DNA of 64,000 nt from Trichostrongylus colubriformis. Lineage: Eukaryota > Nematoda > Chromadorea > Rhabditida > Trichostrongylidae. Made by a program: the position numbers and the translations under genes. The stretch is taken from the NCBI GenBank assembly GCA_963978905.1, contig OZ022261.1, positions 11,471,992 to 11,535,991 of the forward strand, in the 5' to 3' direction. This document shows positions 34,298 to 45,659 of the stretch, one piece after another. How positions within the stretch are numbered: the first letter of the stretch is position 1; every line of letters begins with the position of its first letter. The notes below the pieces were generated by a model. That model made no database searches and was not told the DNA's origin. It worked only from the letters and a program-made list of their open reading frames with translations.

Positions 34298-34711
34298 AAA
34301 GACACCGGACGGGACAAATTTGGCAGACTGTGGATTATGAAAGTAAGGTGCTCAGCAATGTAACAATGAAGAATGAACGACACAAAACGGAGAAAAACTC
34401 TAGAAATAGAAACCAAAAACCCCTTTCTCTCTCGCACTCCTCTGCGTCACTAACCAGGGTGGATTGCGAACGGGCTAGAGGCTAAATCAGCCGGCCGCGA
34501 TCGTTGTCCCTTATCCGCCGGCAACTCACTTGGCTGCAGTACTGCAGGCCGGCATGCCGTGCAGCAGTACTGCAGCCAGGTCGTGATAAGGCCCCAAACC
34601 GCGCTTTTTCAATGCGAGTCTCGCCACATATTACCTCTTCTAAAGTAGAAAGTTTGTTCTCCGAGAACCTCTATTCACAACTCCCAGTTTTCCCTTACGC
34701 CTTCCGGTATT
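34298..34711. repeat. TTAA MITE family B copy
   Basis: Left end AAAGACACCGGACGGGACAA and right end CCCTTACGCCTTCCGGTATT. The interior follows 46915-47292 block by block, including GGCCCCAAACCGCGCTTTTTC. The TTAA duplications have decayed. Confidence 0.65.
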
Positions 34712-34819
34712 GAAAATGACCGATAACCTGACCATAACTTCCTTTGTTGCTAGAAAAAAGGCTTGAGATGCTTTTACACGCATCCTTTGCTCTCCATAGA
34801 CAAGGCTGGTTGATACTTT

Positions 34820-34975
34820 ATGCCGGCAGGGCGTGTCCGCGTTAAGAGGTGGGAAGGCAGAGTGGCACGGGGGAGGTACAAAGACGACGCAGGCAACGAT
34901 GCAGGGTGGCACAAGCGGAGACGCAGAGATATGCAGCCACGTCCAGCCGCCGCCATCGCAAACTATAAACGCGGT
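34820..34975. repeat. Dispersed repeat family E, copy 2
   Basis: GCCGGCAGGGCGTG, AGAGTGGCACGGGGGAGGT, GACGCAGGCAACRA and GCACAAGCGGAGACGCAGA blocks are shared with 60345-60518. It ends in an AACGCGGTTTT motif. Confidence 0.7.
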
Positions 34976-35124
34976 TTTAAAAAAGAAGCTTATGGACATG
35001 GCTCGTCTCGTTTAAAATGCGCCAGGCATGAGATTCTAATTAGAGCACTAGGGTATTCGAATGTGTGTCTGATCGATGATTGATGACCACAAATGACAAA
35101 ATTAACAAAATTTTGATTTTGTTT

Positions 35125-35345
35125 CGCCCAAAGGCTTGGTCTCAGATGGGACTCGAGCCCGCACTCCAGGTTTCCGTGCAAAAGAGCTGTTCTATTACAC
35201 CATGTACCCTTCCAGACACCTTTCATCATTCCTCTGCTTCTAAATGGTATAATATTAACCATAGTTATCAGCACTCACAGGTTCAAAATGATGAGCCGGT
35301 TGGCTAGCATCGGCATAGAACAGCGAAGCTGATAGCTTTAGTAGA
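35125..35345 (-). mobile_element. tRNA-like SINE, family B copy 2
   Basis: The minus strand has TGGTGTAATAGAACAG and a B-box-like GGCTCGAGTCC, preceded by GGAGTGCG as in copy 1. The downstream blocks match 33585-33830 in the same order. Confidence 0.6.
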
Positions 35346-35671
35346 TGATGGTTTTTGATGTTCCGATTTTTTTATTGATTGAATGCTCACTTTTGCCGAA
35401 CGATAAGGTTGTTAGTAACGTCCTCACTGCGCATTACGGCGAATATCCGTGGCCAATAAAAATCAGAATTTCAAGTTTCGGAGCGGTTTCAAATATGAAA
35501 TATTTTATTGTGCTTTTTTTAGTGACTCCATCAACAGTTCTAGTGCCAGACGTGATTAGAGCCTCTATGTTCACGATTCCCTTCCATGCAGGGCAGATAT
35601 CACACTCCGCCCACCCCTCCCCCCCCCCCCCGCCCTTCCCTTCCAAGATTTTTCGACCAACTTGACGTGGG

Positions 35672-35892
35672 TATGTGCCATTAGGGCTGGAAATCCGCGG
35701 GAAATCCTGCTTGTGACGCGATATATGCGAGCTATGTAGCGGCATCGCGTTGATTGGCTCCTTTTGTGATTGCTCCTAAAATTAGATGTAGGACACCGCC
35801 ATCGCTTTAGGACTCAACTGATACTGTGCCCTAGCTCGTACCCATCGCGTCGCGCCACACGCGACCACGTAAATTTTCTCTAACGGCGCATA
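35672..35892. repeat. Palindromic MITE family D, copy 3
   Basis: A diverged copy: TGTGCCATTAGGGCTGGAAA at the left and GTAAATTTTCTCTAACGGCG at the right. A long C-run with adjoining pyrimidines lies just upstream (about 35620-35645). Confidence 0.6.
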
Positions 35893-36346
35893 CACCGCTC
35901 GACGCGGTCAATGTGGCAAACTTTGCCTTGTTAATTTTTTTTTTGAAAAATGCTTTTTATTGCAGGAACAGTAAGTGGTAAAGGGAAGCATGTAAGTCAC
36001 TAAAAATAAGCTAGACCAAAGGAAGTAATTTGTGCTCCCCATTATAGAAAGAGCTAAATATCGCATTTTCACTTTTGTCCGAACGGATTTCTCCCTAGTC
36101 TAGCACTCCTGTGATAGTTCGATGTACTGAGCATGCAAAGATTGACATTTTATTCCATCATGCGCAAAAAAGACACAGGTAAAAAAGGTAAAAAAGGTAT
36201 AAAGGTAAAAAATTAATTCGCTTATGAAGCAAGCATTCAATTGCTGAAAAGGAACAATCATAAACAAAGGGAATTATGCATACGAATGCTTCATAAAAAA
36301 AGCTCATGCGTAAAATTAAGTAATTTGGTATACCGTGTTTCCTTAG

Positions 36347-36841
36347 AGGAAGAGCTTGTCAACTGAGCCAAAGCACAAACTCGCTAAAGCACAAACTTCT
36401 AGTTGTCGTCGTATCAAAAGTAAGAATGAGACGAGGGTCAAATTACGTGCACATAGACTCCGGAAGAGCGAGCGAATTGTCGGGAGAAGAAAACCGATAA
36501 AGCGCCGATCAAATGTGGGAATGGGCCACCAACGGCTAGCCAGTGCTCCCACCAGCTACTACGTGGTAAGTGAAGCGGCATCCTGCTAGATCCGTTACAT
36601 GAAACAGGAAGTCGCATTAATTCCATCTGCCGAAACGTTGTTCACTCCTCTGCCACGTGCACGCCCCAGATGTCCAACCTGCGAATTTGATTTCTATATA
36701 TCGCCAGACAGGCCTTACACAACACTTTACGGCTGGCAATTTGATATCGTGGCTGTTTGGGAGCTATCTAAACAGTGGCTTGAATTATGGGATTTCGCTG
36801 CGTTTGATATGCACCGCTCACTACTTAAACCATCTCTGTGA
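36347..36841 (+). CDS. Two terminal exons of an unrecognised basic protein
   Basis: Exon 36347-36565 follows a CCTTAG acceptor and ends at a perfect GTAAGT; exon 36608-36841 ends at TGA. Both are phase 0 and the intron is 42 nt, the same length as one in the kinase gene. The first exon encodes about 73 residues very rich in Arg and Lys, including RRKPIKRR, which could serve as a nuclear or nucleic-acid-binding tail. The second has a CPTC pair and an aromatic, hydrophobic C-terminus. No family recognised. It may belong to the gene that starts at 32997, but a linking exon of suitable phase was not found. Confidence 0.4.
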
Positions 36842-38640
36842 CTCGGAATTCGACTGCGAATTCATTAAAAGGATCGGTAGGCGTCGGGAGTAAGAGGAAA
36901 ATGAGGAGAAATAATCGTACTGAAACAAACATTCGAGGTCAAAAGCGAAAGTCGGTAGAGAGACCCGGATTCGAAGTAAGTCGTATCGGTCTGTATTCGC
37001 ATTTCCCGCGCCTCTCTTTGAACTTCAACAGCACCTTTACGAGTTTCTCGCTGTAGAAGGTGTCATTTGTTGTCTCGTAGGACGTTTTTCACTCATTTAT
37101 GATGATGTGAAATAAGAGAAACAACATAAAGCAGCAATCCAATGAAACAGTCAATGGGAGGATAAGTGAAAGGTAAGCAAAAGAAATTCGTGGTAAAGGA
37201 AATCCATTGAAGTTACACTCGATGTCTTAGCAAGGTGTCGTGTGTGCAATTTCTGCAACCTTACGAACTGCAAGCGTTAGAGTAGGACTTGCCGTATGCA
37301 AAAATTTGTCCCTCCCGGTGTCTTTAGAGGGGGCAAGCAATGATTCGTATCGATTATACCGACATGTAGTCCGCGTCATGGATTTATGCCTACTAATTTT
37401 TCAATGCAGATACTATTGTTGGACATTACACATGCGTGAAACTCTTAATTTCGATAGCGCACTGGACAAACAGAAAATCGAAGTGTGGGTTTAGGTTCCG
37501 AAGGTAGTCGCAAGTCTAGGGATGTTTGCCAGGACAGGGTTTTGCACTGCGGAGCGCTGCACTAAGCGTGCGAGCTAGGTGACCCGCATGTCGTTAGGTC
37601 CTCAAGCGATTACTCTGTCTTGCACATTATTCTAGTGGTACATGGAATTCCTTAACTCAGCTGCGTCACCATTTGATCGCACTCATCACGCCATACCCTG
37701 CGTTGCAAATTCCTGTATTAGCTGTACAAACTTCTAAGTTATTCATAACCCAACATTATTTGGTAAAGTCCTCTTTCTGCTTTAAACAGGATGATTCTAT
37801 TGCAGCTCTGCACCGAATGAATGAGGCGCTTCAAGTTCATGCATTTTTCATAGGTCTGTACCTGCACTGACGTCGAATACATCGTGCCAGACCTGACAGC
37901 GGTTGAATATAGAATAGTGGTTGAATAATAATTGGTGGCTGTCATCAGTTTTTGTAGGTAATTATAAGACAATTAATAACTGTTTTAGATAGAAGAGTAT
38001 AAAACATGGTCCAGTAAGGGTCCAGACCGGATATTTTTGTGGCAGTAATAAAAAACTCATTTCCAATTTAATGAGCCTAATGAAGGGAGTCGGACCCATA
38101 AATCCAAATCCCTTCCTCCACCGTCTAATCGGATTCAGTATGATTTGACTGGAAAGGAAAGTCCTGGTTTAATTCTACTTAATAAAGAATAACTGGCATT
38201 GAAAGAAATCGGCAGCAGGTTGACGGCTCAAAGCAACACTGTTTAATGTCCCGAAGTCCAGATGTCGCAGAGCTATCAGTCAAGCCAGCGCGTACCAGCA
38301 GAGGGTTCAAGAGGCCTGAACCAATTTCTAGCAACTTTCGCTTTCGGAAACTCATCGGGCTGAAGTTTGTGAAGCGATAATTGCATCCAAAGATAAGGAG
38401 CAAAATTACTTCGTCTACCGTGGAAACAAAAGGCAGGTTCACCGTAGAAAAAACGAAAGAAGTGCATGAATCCGAAAATGTCCCTATTCGGCAATGAGCG
38501 TGTTTTCTCGTGTGCCGCCTCACTGAAGTATTGATCAGCGCAACACGGTTCTGCGAGGTGTGGCACTCATACGCAGCACATGACACCTCTGCTTTGGTCA
38601 GTGGTTAGCCAGTGAAACCTCCTTGGGGCGTTATCATGTG
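36842..38640. other. Repeat traces, no gene recognised
   Basis: 36890-37330 carries blocks of the B2 MITE family (GATAAGTGAAAG, CGATGTCTTAGCAAGGTG, CTCCCGGTGTCTTTAGAG). The remainder shows only short ORFs without domains. Confidence 0.4.
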
Positions 38641-39062
38641 CTTTTTTATGTGCCTTTTCACTAGGGAACGGGTGCCATATGCTTGAGAGCCGACCGTAAT
38701 TTATAGTAACATATTTTCCCTTCCTGCAGGCCCAAATTGTCGCATACGTCCTTTAATGAACAGTACTATTCTTTGATAAAATCAGAAAGGCCTCCTCTTT
38801 TCCTTAGGGTAACAAAATCGAACTGGTAGGACGAAAATGCCTCCACTGGGTTTGCTTGCCCTGATTCTTGATATTTAGATTAGTTAATGTTTGAATATTG
38901 ACCACAGAACTGAAAAGGACTTTTCCCAATGGAAAGGTCATGAGGTCAGGGTTAAACCTGGTGTTGATGATGATTTTGTCAGCGTCTCCAAGGCTATCTT
39001 TACCTTTACTTATATATTCAAGCCGTCTAAGCCACAGGGTCAAGCGTCCAGTTGAAGAAAAT

Positions 39063-39130
39063 TTTTAAAAAAAAATACGACCCCCCCCAAAAAAAAGGGA
39101 GCCTCAATACGACCCCCCCCCCCTCCCCTT
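39063..39130. repeat. Homopolymer tracts and a TACGACCC motif pair
   Basis: An A-run, C-run, A-run, C-run series with TACGACCC before each C-run. The same TACGACCCC motif occurs before C-rich tracts near 1852 and 1880. Confidence 0.5.
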
Positions 39131-39724
39131 TCTTCAGGTTTCGCTTCTTCTGTGGTTCCTACCAAGCCAGTGCGATCCACCAGGGAAATTAAGAGCCTAT
39201 GGTAAAAAAAATACTGAGGCCAAACCAAACTCTTGACAAAAGAGAGAAATGAGAACCTAATAAAACTCAGTACTCATATTCCAAAACAAAATCGTCTAAC
39301 ATAAGAATCCTACATTTCCAATATTTATATTCCGGAGCGAAAGCGTTGCCTACCACTGATAATGTGCTCGTCCTCTGATGACAGAGGAGAAGGCTTAATA
39401 GTCATGCAGGTCATATGGCAGAAATAAAGGGTTAAAAAATAAGAATGGGAAAGTTAAAAGGTAAAAGAAAAGCCAAAAAGGAGCCATGTAATACGCTCCA
39501 CAGCGCCTCTACTGATCGCTGGTCGCTACTGCGGCTGCGCGCGGCGATTATGATGGAGCGCGTTATCTTCCCCATACTAAATTCCGACATTATCAAAATA
39601 CTTTAAACTTTACCTAGAGCCCATTTTTCAAACAGCTGTGAACCGTTTTCCTGATAACTCCCTCATACCTATCTTTGGCTGCTTGTTTTCCCTAATGGTT
39701 GCTTAGTTCTCGATATGGGTTTTC

Positions 39725-39985
39725 AGATGAGGATTAGATGAGGAAAATTTCGAAGTGTTTCATTCAAATGGCCATAACTTCCTTTAAACTTAACCATATG
39801 AGTGCGTTTTGGTGAGGCGGTGTCTGCTAGATTGTCGCTTCCGAATGACTACCTGAGCTATGCCATAACTTCAAAACGAAGGGAGTTATTTTGAGGGAAG
39901 CCAGATGAGGATTAGATGAGGAAAATTTCGAAGTGTTTCATTCAAATGGCCATAACTTCCTTCAAACTTGACCATATGAGTGCTT
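39725..39985. repeat. Direct repeat, ~178-bp spacing
   Basis: A unit of about 80 bp (CAGATGAGGATTAGATGAGG through CCATATGAGTGC) occurs at about 39725-39803 and again at about 39902-39982, nearly identical. Confidence 0.8.
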
Positions 39986-41190
39986 GGCAAGCCATCCCCC
40001 GTAAAAGTCGTCATTGGATAATCGGAGCATAGCTACGTGGTGCAAATATGTTAATCGAGTGGAAGAATCTTCTTAACTTTTTTTAAAAAGTCACTTCATT
40101 GGTCCAGGATCTCTCCGAACGTGCGTGGATGCCAGGGGCTCCTTAGGAGAACTTCCAAAATACGAATCTCCACCGTCGATGATTCGTCAGCTCAAACTCT
40201 AATCCTGCACCAAACGGCTTTTTTTAGATTAGCGACACCCTCTCCGATTCCTTTAATCTTTAAAATCGAGTCGGTTCGCAAAACTCTCAAGTGGCCGAAC
40301 AAAACATGCGATTACGCTGCCCATTCTTTCGGATTCGAAACCTGCACTCGAACATGCCTTACATAAGAGAGTTTCTTACACTTCCATCTGTGAGCTCAAG
40401 TGCCATGTTAACTTTAAATTAGTTTTTTAGTAGCATAAATTAATACTATTCTATCGCACTGTATGGCATAGCGAGCCCTAACCCTCACCATTGTGGCTCA
40501 TATGCCACTTGAATTCAGAAGGAAGGAGTTCCAGGACTTTCAAACTCCCTCTTGTCACCACTTCTTATTTTTAAATCTCCACCGCTAAACGAACCCGTAT
40601 CAAGCCAAAACTTGAATGCAGAACGCCGATTTAAATCACAGAGGAAATTGAAAGTGCGAGCGAAATCGGGAAGCCGCGATCGAGGCCGAGCCACGATATC
40701 ACTGATGTGGATGTTGACCTCTATTCTTGTAGACCATTCCCTTTCGGTCGCCGATCCGAAAACCTCAGTCGATTTCGCACACCATCATTCAACGATGCGG
40801 TCCGACCGCAATCCGTCAAACTCTCCAGCTGATCAAAAGATTCACTCGGCATTCGATTTCGTTTTCGTATTCGGCGCTTATCAGGATATTGAGCCTTCAT
40901 CCGCTTATTTGATTCTTATTTATTCGCCACAGTATCGATGTTACACCTTAAGCTTAATACATATTATTCAAATAGCCGAAATTAATCTGCTCCTATCTCA
41001 CTAGCCACATTTGATTTGGCTGCTGAAATGGATTCAAATGACACTCTCGAAGCCTCCTGTTCATCCTCGGCTATTTCAGATGATACAAAAAGCTTTGTGG
41101 TGTCTTCTTAGCCTTCATCTCGCTCGGTACTCCCAAGCCTCGTTCTGTGGACAGGCAGCCATTCCTTTCACATTTCAGGTTTGTAGCATT
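39986..41190. other. Possible upstream exons, not resolved
   Basis: Open stretches around 40700-40835 and 40999-41078 look coding (a Ser- and Asp-rich stretch with MDSNDTLEAS) and sit between plausible acceptor and donor sites. I could not join them in phase to the gene at 41195. They are the likeliest place for its 5' exons. Confidence 0.3.
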
Positions 41191-41194
41191 TCAG

Positions 41195-42527
41195 TTTCAC
41201 GGTTGAGAAAGGCCATGCGCTCTACAGTAATCTGAAGAGCCTGAATGAACTTGTATTCACCAAAACAAAGCAAAATCCTGTTATCCCAGCCCATCTAGAC
41301 TTTGACTTCGCCCACGAAGTTCTTGCTTCTGTGCAAAATAAAATTAAAGTTTACCAGCGATAATTGATTGTACAGGTTCTTCACAGTGGCTTGCCCGTGC
41401 TAGGTTGCGCTCGACCGACTTGCTTTGGCTGGAATGCCAATGGTACTCGGGCTGATGATACTGCGCAGTTTTATAGGTACGTGTCCTTTCGTAGTTAGAG
41501 ACGAGCCGTAATGCCATTCAGTGTTCAGGATAAGTGGCAAAGAAGACGGGTATTTAAGACGTTCAGATGAAGTGGCTCGTTCACCGTCTCACGATCAGGG
41601 CATGGTAGCTCGAGTGGCGGTAAGAAAGCTATTTCGCATATAACCTTATTGCGTTTACATTAATTTTTTGCTTAGAAATGTGAAGAAACCTATTCAAAGC
41701 AAGGATGCGTGGCAGGACAATGGATAGGTGGAATCGCCCCTCAGAGCCCTGGACAAGGGTCAGAATTGCAGGTGAGAGGCCTTTGAATGCATAGTTACAT
41801 GTACCAATTTGCCAAAACCCCTTTGACGTTCTTTTCTCGAAGGTTCGATGCTGCTGGTATGCACCGCTAATTGAAGCCGAAGATCGAGGAGTGGCCATGG
41901 TGACGAACGTATGAACTCCCAAACCGTCCAGTAAGTTACCAGTTGATGAAAAGCCATTACTTAAGCTTCTAGGGTCAATTGGTTGTCGGTGGCGAAGTGA
42001 TGGATGGCGATGTGCTCGAGGGTTTCGACTATATCGCCGATATCAGGACCGAAGGAGTCAAAAACGGCAGGTTGGTTCACCCTCATTTCAAGAAGGGATG
42101 GACACCCTAACCAGTAATAATGTACCACTTTAGGACTGTGTATGCTGTATCAATTCGACGTATGATATGCACTGACGATAACAGCGTATCAGGTACCTTT
42201 TTTTCGTTTTCGTTGAATTCTACTCCAGTGGGTTCCATTCAGCTAATTGCACTTTTTAAACCGTCGAACATTTACAATCCATTGTTCGTTCATGGTATTC
42301 TCACGCCACACTTCAATACGGGTCAATGCGATGTCGTTCAGAGCATCAATTGACACTTCCTCCAATAGTATGATATGTGTGCTAGTCATGTTACAATCAA
42401 ATGTTCCAGAAAATGCCGTTCTTCAAAGACTCGACGGAGACGCTCAACCAAGGCACAAGGTGAGCCCTCTTTTGACGTCTTATTTCAAGTTTTCCAGTGG
42501 AGTAGAAAGGATTTCAAATACGGGTAA
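41195..42527 (+). CDS. Unrecognised spliced gene, at least 8 exons
   Basis: Exons 41195-41330, 41376-41476, 41529-41604, 41973-42070, 42134-42192, 42229-42294, 42410-42459 and 42498-42527 (TAA). Every junction agrees in phase and uses GT..AG. Four introns are only 36-52 nt. The peptide of about 205 residues lacks its N-terminus. It contains LGCARPTCFGWNANG, an acidic GGEVMDGDVLEGFDYIAD segment and a basic C-terminus (RHKWSRKDFKYG). No domain, membrane segment or enzyme motif was recognised. Seven consecutive in-phase joins make chance unlikely, though a gene predictor could shift some of the short introns. Confidence 0.55.
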
Positions 42528-42579
42528 CTTCTACTGCGACATGTCATGTAGACCATATTAACGTGATATGAATTTTCAC

Positions 42580-42750
42580 GCATTGGTGGAAAGTGGAGTA
42601 GCAAGGGGCGCCGCTACCCCACTTATAGTACCGGGATCGAATCCCAAGGCAATTCCTACCCAGGGCAGCCAACCCACTTTTTACGAATGGTCAAGTGCTG
42701 GCGGGCTCCTCTCAAAGGACAGTGAGTGCGACTTATTACTTAAACAATAA
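42580..42750 (+). mobile_element. tRNA-derived SINE, family C
   Basis: GTGGAGTAGCAAGGGG (A-box-like) is followed after about 40 nt by GGGATCGAATCCC, a perfect B box inside a T-stem. The downstream body ends near a TATATATAAAACG and (GTCT)n motif. Only one copy is in this window. Confidence 0.6.
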
Positions 42751-42829
42751 GTTATCCCACTATATATAAAACGCTACGTCTGTCTGCACGTACGTCTGTC
42801 ACGAAATTAGGCATCACATGAAAAACAAT

Positions 42830-43490
42830 CTGTGGAGATGGGAGCAAGTTTTTGGATGTGAAGGGCATGGGACAGAGGAAAAGACCACAGATGGACTAAG
42901 TTGAGCTTCGCCCACAGCAGGCGAAGCGTGCACTGGAACATTCCTTCTTCAGACCGAAAATTATTAATTGTGTTTCAGTATGACCCAAACGAGGGGGAAG
43001 ACGGATTATCAGAGATGACTTTTTGAAATTCATGGAAGGGATGGGCATAGTGGGCGGGGCGCACCTCGAGTAGGCGGTTCTTGTGACGAAAACTCATAAC
43101 TAGGTCATAACGCAGCCCTCAGACCAGGAAGGGATCAGTTGGAATAGCCGGTGTCCAAGCTATCTTGAGCACACTCAAAATGAGCGGAGAAATGCCCACG
43201 ATGGATGGAGCATGTAATGATCTGTGCGTAAGGTTTATAGGAAAAAAATCAGCTGCGATCGACTTACTGATGCTCACGGTATTACGCGCACAGTATTGTG
43301 CACCAGCCAACTGGTATAGTTATAAGTCAGCGAGGCCCTTCAATGGTTGAATATTCCAAGTAAGCATTCAGTCGTTACCTAGATTCTCTGCAAAGATTTG
43401 AGGAGTGGTTCAACCTAAGAAGAGGTTGAGCCATGCCTCTCTTTTTGTGTATGTTACCTTACAATTAGCTCTATACCTTTTGTAAACCAC
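42830..43490. other. No gene recognised
   Basis: Short ORFs only. GTGGGCGGGGCGCACCTCGAG at about 43050 resembles the GGGCG-rich text seen near 1400, but no repeat could be delimited. Confidence 0.3.
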
Positions 43491-43496
43491 CTCTCA

Positions 43497-43548
43497 CTCG
43501 TTCTGATCTACCTATGGCCTCAAAAGGCCATAGGTAGATCAGAACGAG
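43497..43548. repeat. Perfect 23-bp hairpin
   Basis: Arms 43497-43519 and 43526-43548 are exact reverse complements, with a 6-nt TCAAAA loop. No mismatch is present. Confidence 0.9.
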
Positions 43549-44202
43549 GAAAACGGCCTCAAAATGAGAAAGCATCATTTATAATATTTTAAGCCTATAC
43601 CTCAGCTTTTGATACTGACTTAAATAATCGTATTCGACCATCGTGAGCTTTTACGCAACGAGCAACGTTTCACAGCGCAGTCAAAGCTGTGTGCTTATTT
43701 CGTTAACTATTTTGTATTTTTCCGCCGTAATTTGGAGCATCGTAAGACGAGCCACATTCTTTGTGTAGAGCGAGTCACTATGGTTTCCTTTTCGAAAATC
43801 AGTTGACAACCTCTTCAGCTGATGTTAACTCGTTCTTGAAAATTGTCACAGAGACTCCATTTGGAGAGTGCTGGCGGGGTTTTTTCACATCTTTTGGAAT
43901 TGATGAATTAATAAGCATATACAGTACCCTTCGCAGCTTCATTTCAGAGTGTTTCTTTATCGAGGAAGCCTTCTTTCCGTACCATAAAGCAAAATAGGAA
44001 TAGATCTTTCATAAAACGTAGAACGGTCCCATTAATGGCTGCAAAATTCGGTCAAGTCTGCTCTAATGGACCGTGAATTCGGTTTCTGCGAGTAATGATC
44101 TGCAGTTTATCGGCTTCCGATACATCATCATCCAATTCAGTCCAAGACATAATCCAGCCGATCAACGTAGCCGAATTATGATTATACGCTTCCAGTTCCG
44201 TG

Positions 44203-44311
44203 CATGAGGCGGCGACTGCACTGTTCAGCATCCGCTCCCATATTTTAGCTAAATGGTCAGAAAATGACACCTATTTCACAGGACATGTTAACAGTGCAGT
44301 CGCCGCCTCAT
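44203..44311. repeat. Inverted repeat, ~22-bp arms
   Basis: ATGAGGCGGCGACTGCACTG (left) and CAGTGCAGTCGCCGCCTCAT (right) are exact inverted copies about 65 bp apart. Confidence 0.75.
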
Positions 44312-44397
44312 TGAAACAGTGATATGGGGATGTAGGTGATAAGGGATCTAAAAGGAGTCATTCGTGGAAAAATTACGGGTCGGAGAGGCCTATGTAT

Positions 44398-44665
44398 GGC
44401 GAATTTTCCCGCGGAAGGCGTCCCCTTGAGCTGTGGCGGAGGCGGCCTCATCAGGCCAAACCGCCTTTATCATGTCAGCCCGCCTCCTAGGGTCGACTTC
44501 GTCGAGGAATGACTGAGAGGTGTAGAGTAATGAGTATGATAGCAGAATGATAGTTATCCGTCGTACAAAGCCGTATTGATCGAATTCACGTGGTGCCTGT
44601 TATGTCAGCTTTCATGGTGAAAACGTCCACCGGTCAGTATCAAAGATTGGAATGAATGATCCAAC
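44398..44665. repeat. Dispersed repeat family H, copy 2
   Basis: Block-by-block match to 11385-11652, including GAGCTGTGGCGGAGGCG and CCACCGGTCAGTAT. Confidence 0.7.
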
Positions 44666-45012
44666 CGATTTACATCTACCACTGCCTTCAAGTACTTACT
44701 ATTCTGATAGGATCATGTATAATGCGAAAGAATCAGGAGTATGGCGGATGGAAAGGTTTTCAGCAGGAAACCACTCTCTGTGCAGAACCAGACTTCAGTC
44801 CTTAGACACCGAGGACGTAGTGAGTGTGCATCGTGTTCCAGTGCACTATTTACATCTAAAAAGCAACAAACATATTAACTTACATAAACACAACATTCTC
44901 AGTGGGTAAAAATCATGTGTTTTCAACGATACTACTTTTTTCTTCAACGGGTTCGTTTTGTCTTTCTCGAAATGGAGATTTAGATTCAGGTCTGCAAGTT
45001 ACAATTTCAATA

Positions 45013-45415
45013 TAGGCCCACACGGGATGGGCGGTACGAAATTAGTATGGTCGCGTTCATACTTTGCGCACCGGCGGCACTCACGCAACCATTTGCCCGC
45101 CACCGGTGACGGCGTCCATAGATAATGCGCAGCGCTTGTAAAATTCGTGACCCAATCACACTACAGTATGGTGATTGTGGCCCCTTCGAATCTTGGCGCT
45201 TTGCCAATACACAAAGCGGCCACGATCACCATATCGGCACAGCGCCAAGATTCGAAGCGGCCACAATCACCATACTGTAGTGTGATTGGGTCATGAATTT
45301 TGCAAACGCTGCGCATTATCTATGGGCGCCGTCGTCGGCGGCGGGCAAATGGTTGCATGTGTTTGACGCCGTCGCCGCCGGTGCGCAAAGTATGAACGCG
45401 GCCTATGGAAATTGT
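45013..45415. repeat. Long palindrome with ~190-bp arms
   Basis: The right arm is the inverse of the left over almost the whole length (CAATCACACTACAGTATGGT against ACCATACTGTAGTGTGATTG; TTCATACTTTGCGCACCGGC against GCCGGTGCGCAAAGTATGAA). The ends carry the same ATGAACGCGGCC motif as family E, so it is a related foldback element. Confidence 0.85.
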
Positions 45416-45439
45416 TTAACCAGCTACCCGAGCGCGTCC

Positions 45440-45649
45440 CTATAGGATTTCGGCAAATTCCTCGACCCCTATCGACCTGAAAGAAATACTTGGAATGATG
45501 CTTTTGCGATAAAGTCCCAGTGCTTCTGCGGAGAATTCCTGCAAAATATCCTCACTATCTTTTACGTAGTGATAGATGATACAGTGGAACATAATACCAA
45601 TACCTCGTTGCAATGCGCGTTGCTCCTTTTCATTCACACGCATCCTCTT
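45440..45649 (-). CDS. Possible terminal exon, unrecognised
   Basis: After a CTGCGCAG acceptor the minus strand reads exactly 70 codons to a TAG. The peptide (KRMRVNEKEQRALQRGIG.. ending VEEFAEIL) mixes charged and hydrophobic residues like a globular domain. Upstream exons were not found and no family is recognised. Confidence 0.35.
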   Translation of the reverse strand, partial: KRMRVNEKEQRALQRGIGIMFHCIIYHYVKDSEDILQEFSAEALGLYRKSIIPSISFRSIGVEEFAEIL

Positions 45650-45659
45650 CTGCGCAGGT

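Noticed and set aside
35620..35645. C-rich tract as a G-quadruplex or promoter element
   Set aside because: A plain homopolymer run beside a MITE. Nothing shows a regulatory role, and such runs are prone to sequencing error.
41453..41459. CTGATGA, a hammerhead core match
   Set aside because: No GAAA strand with a pairing stem II, and no stem I or III around it. It lies in a coding exon of the gene at 41195-42527.
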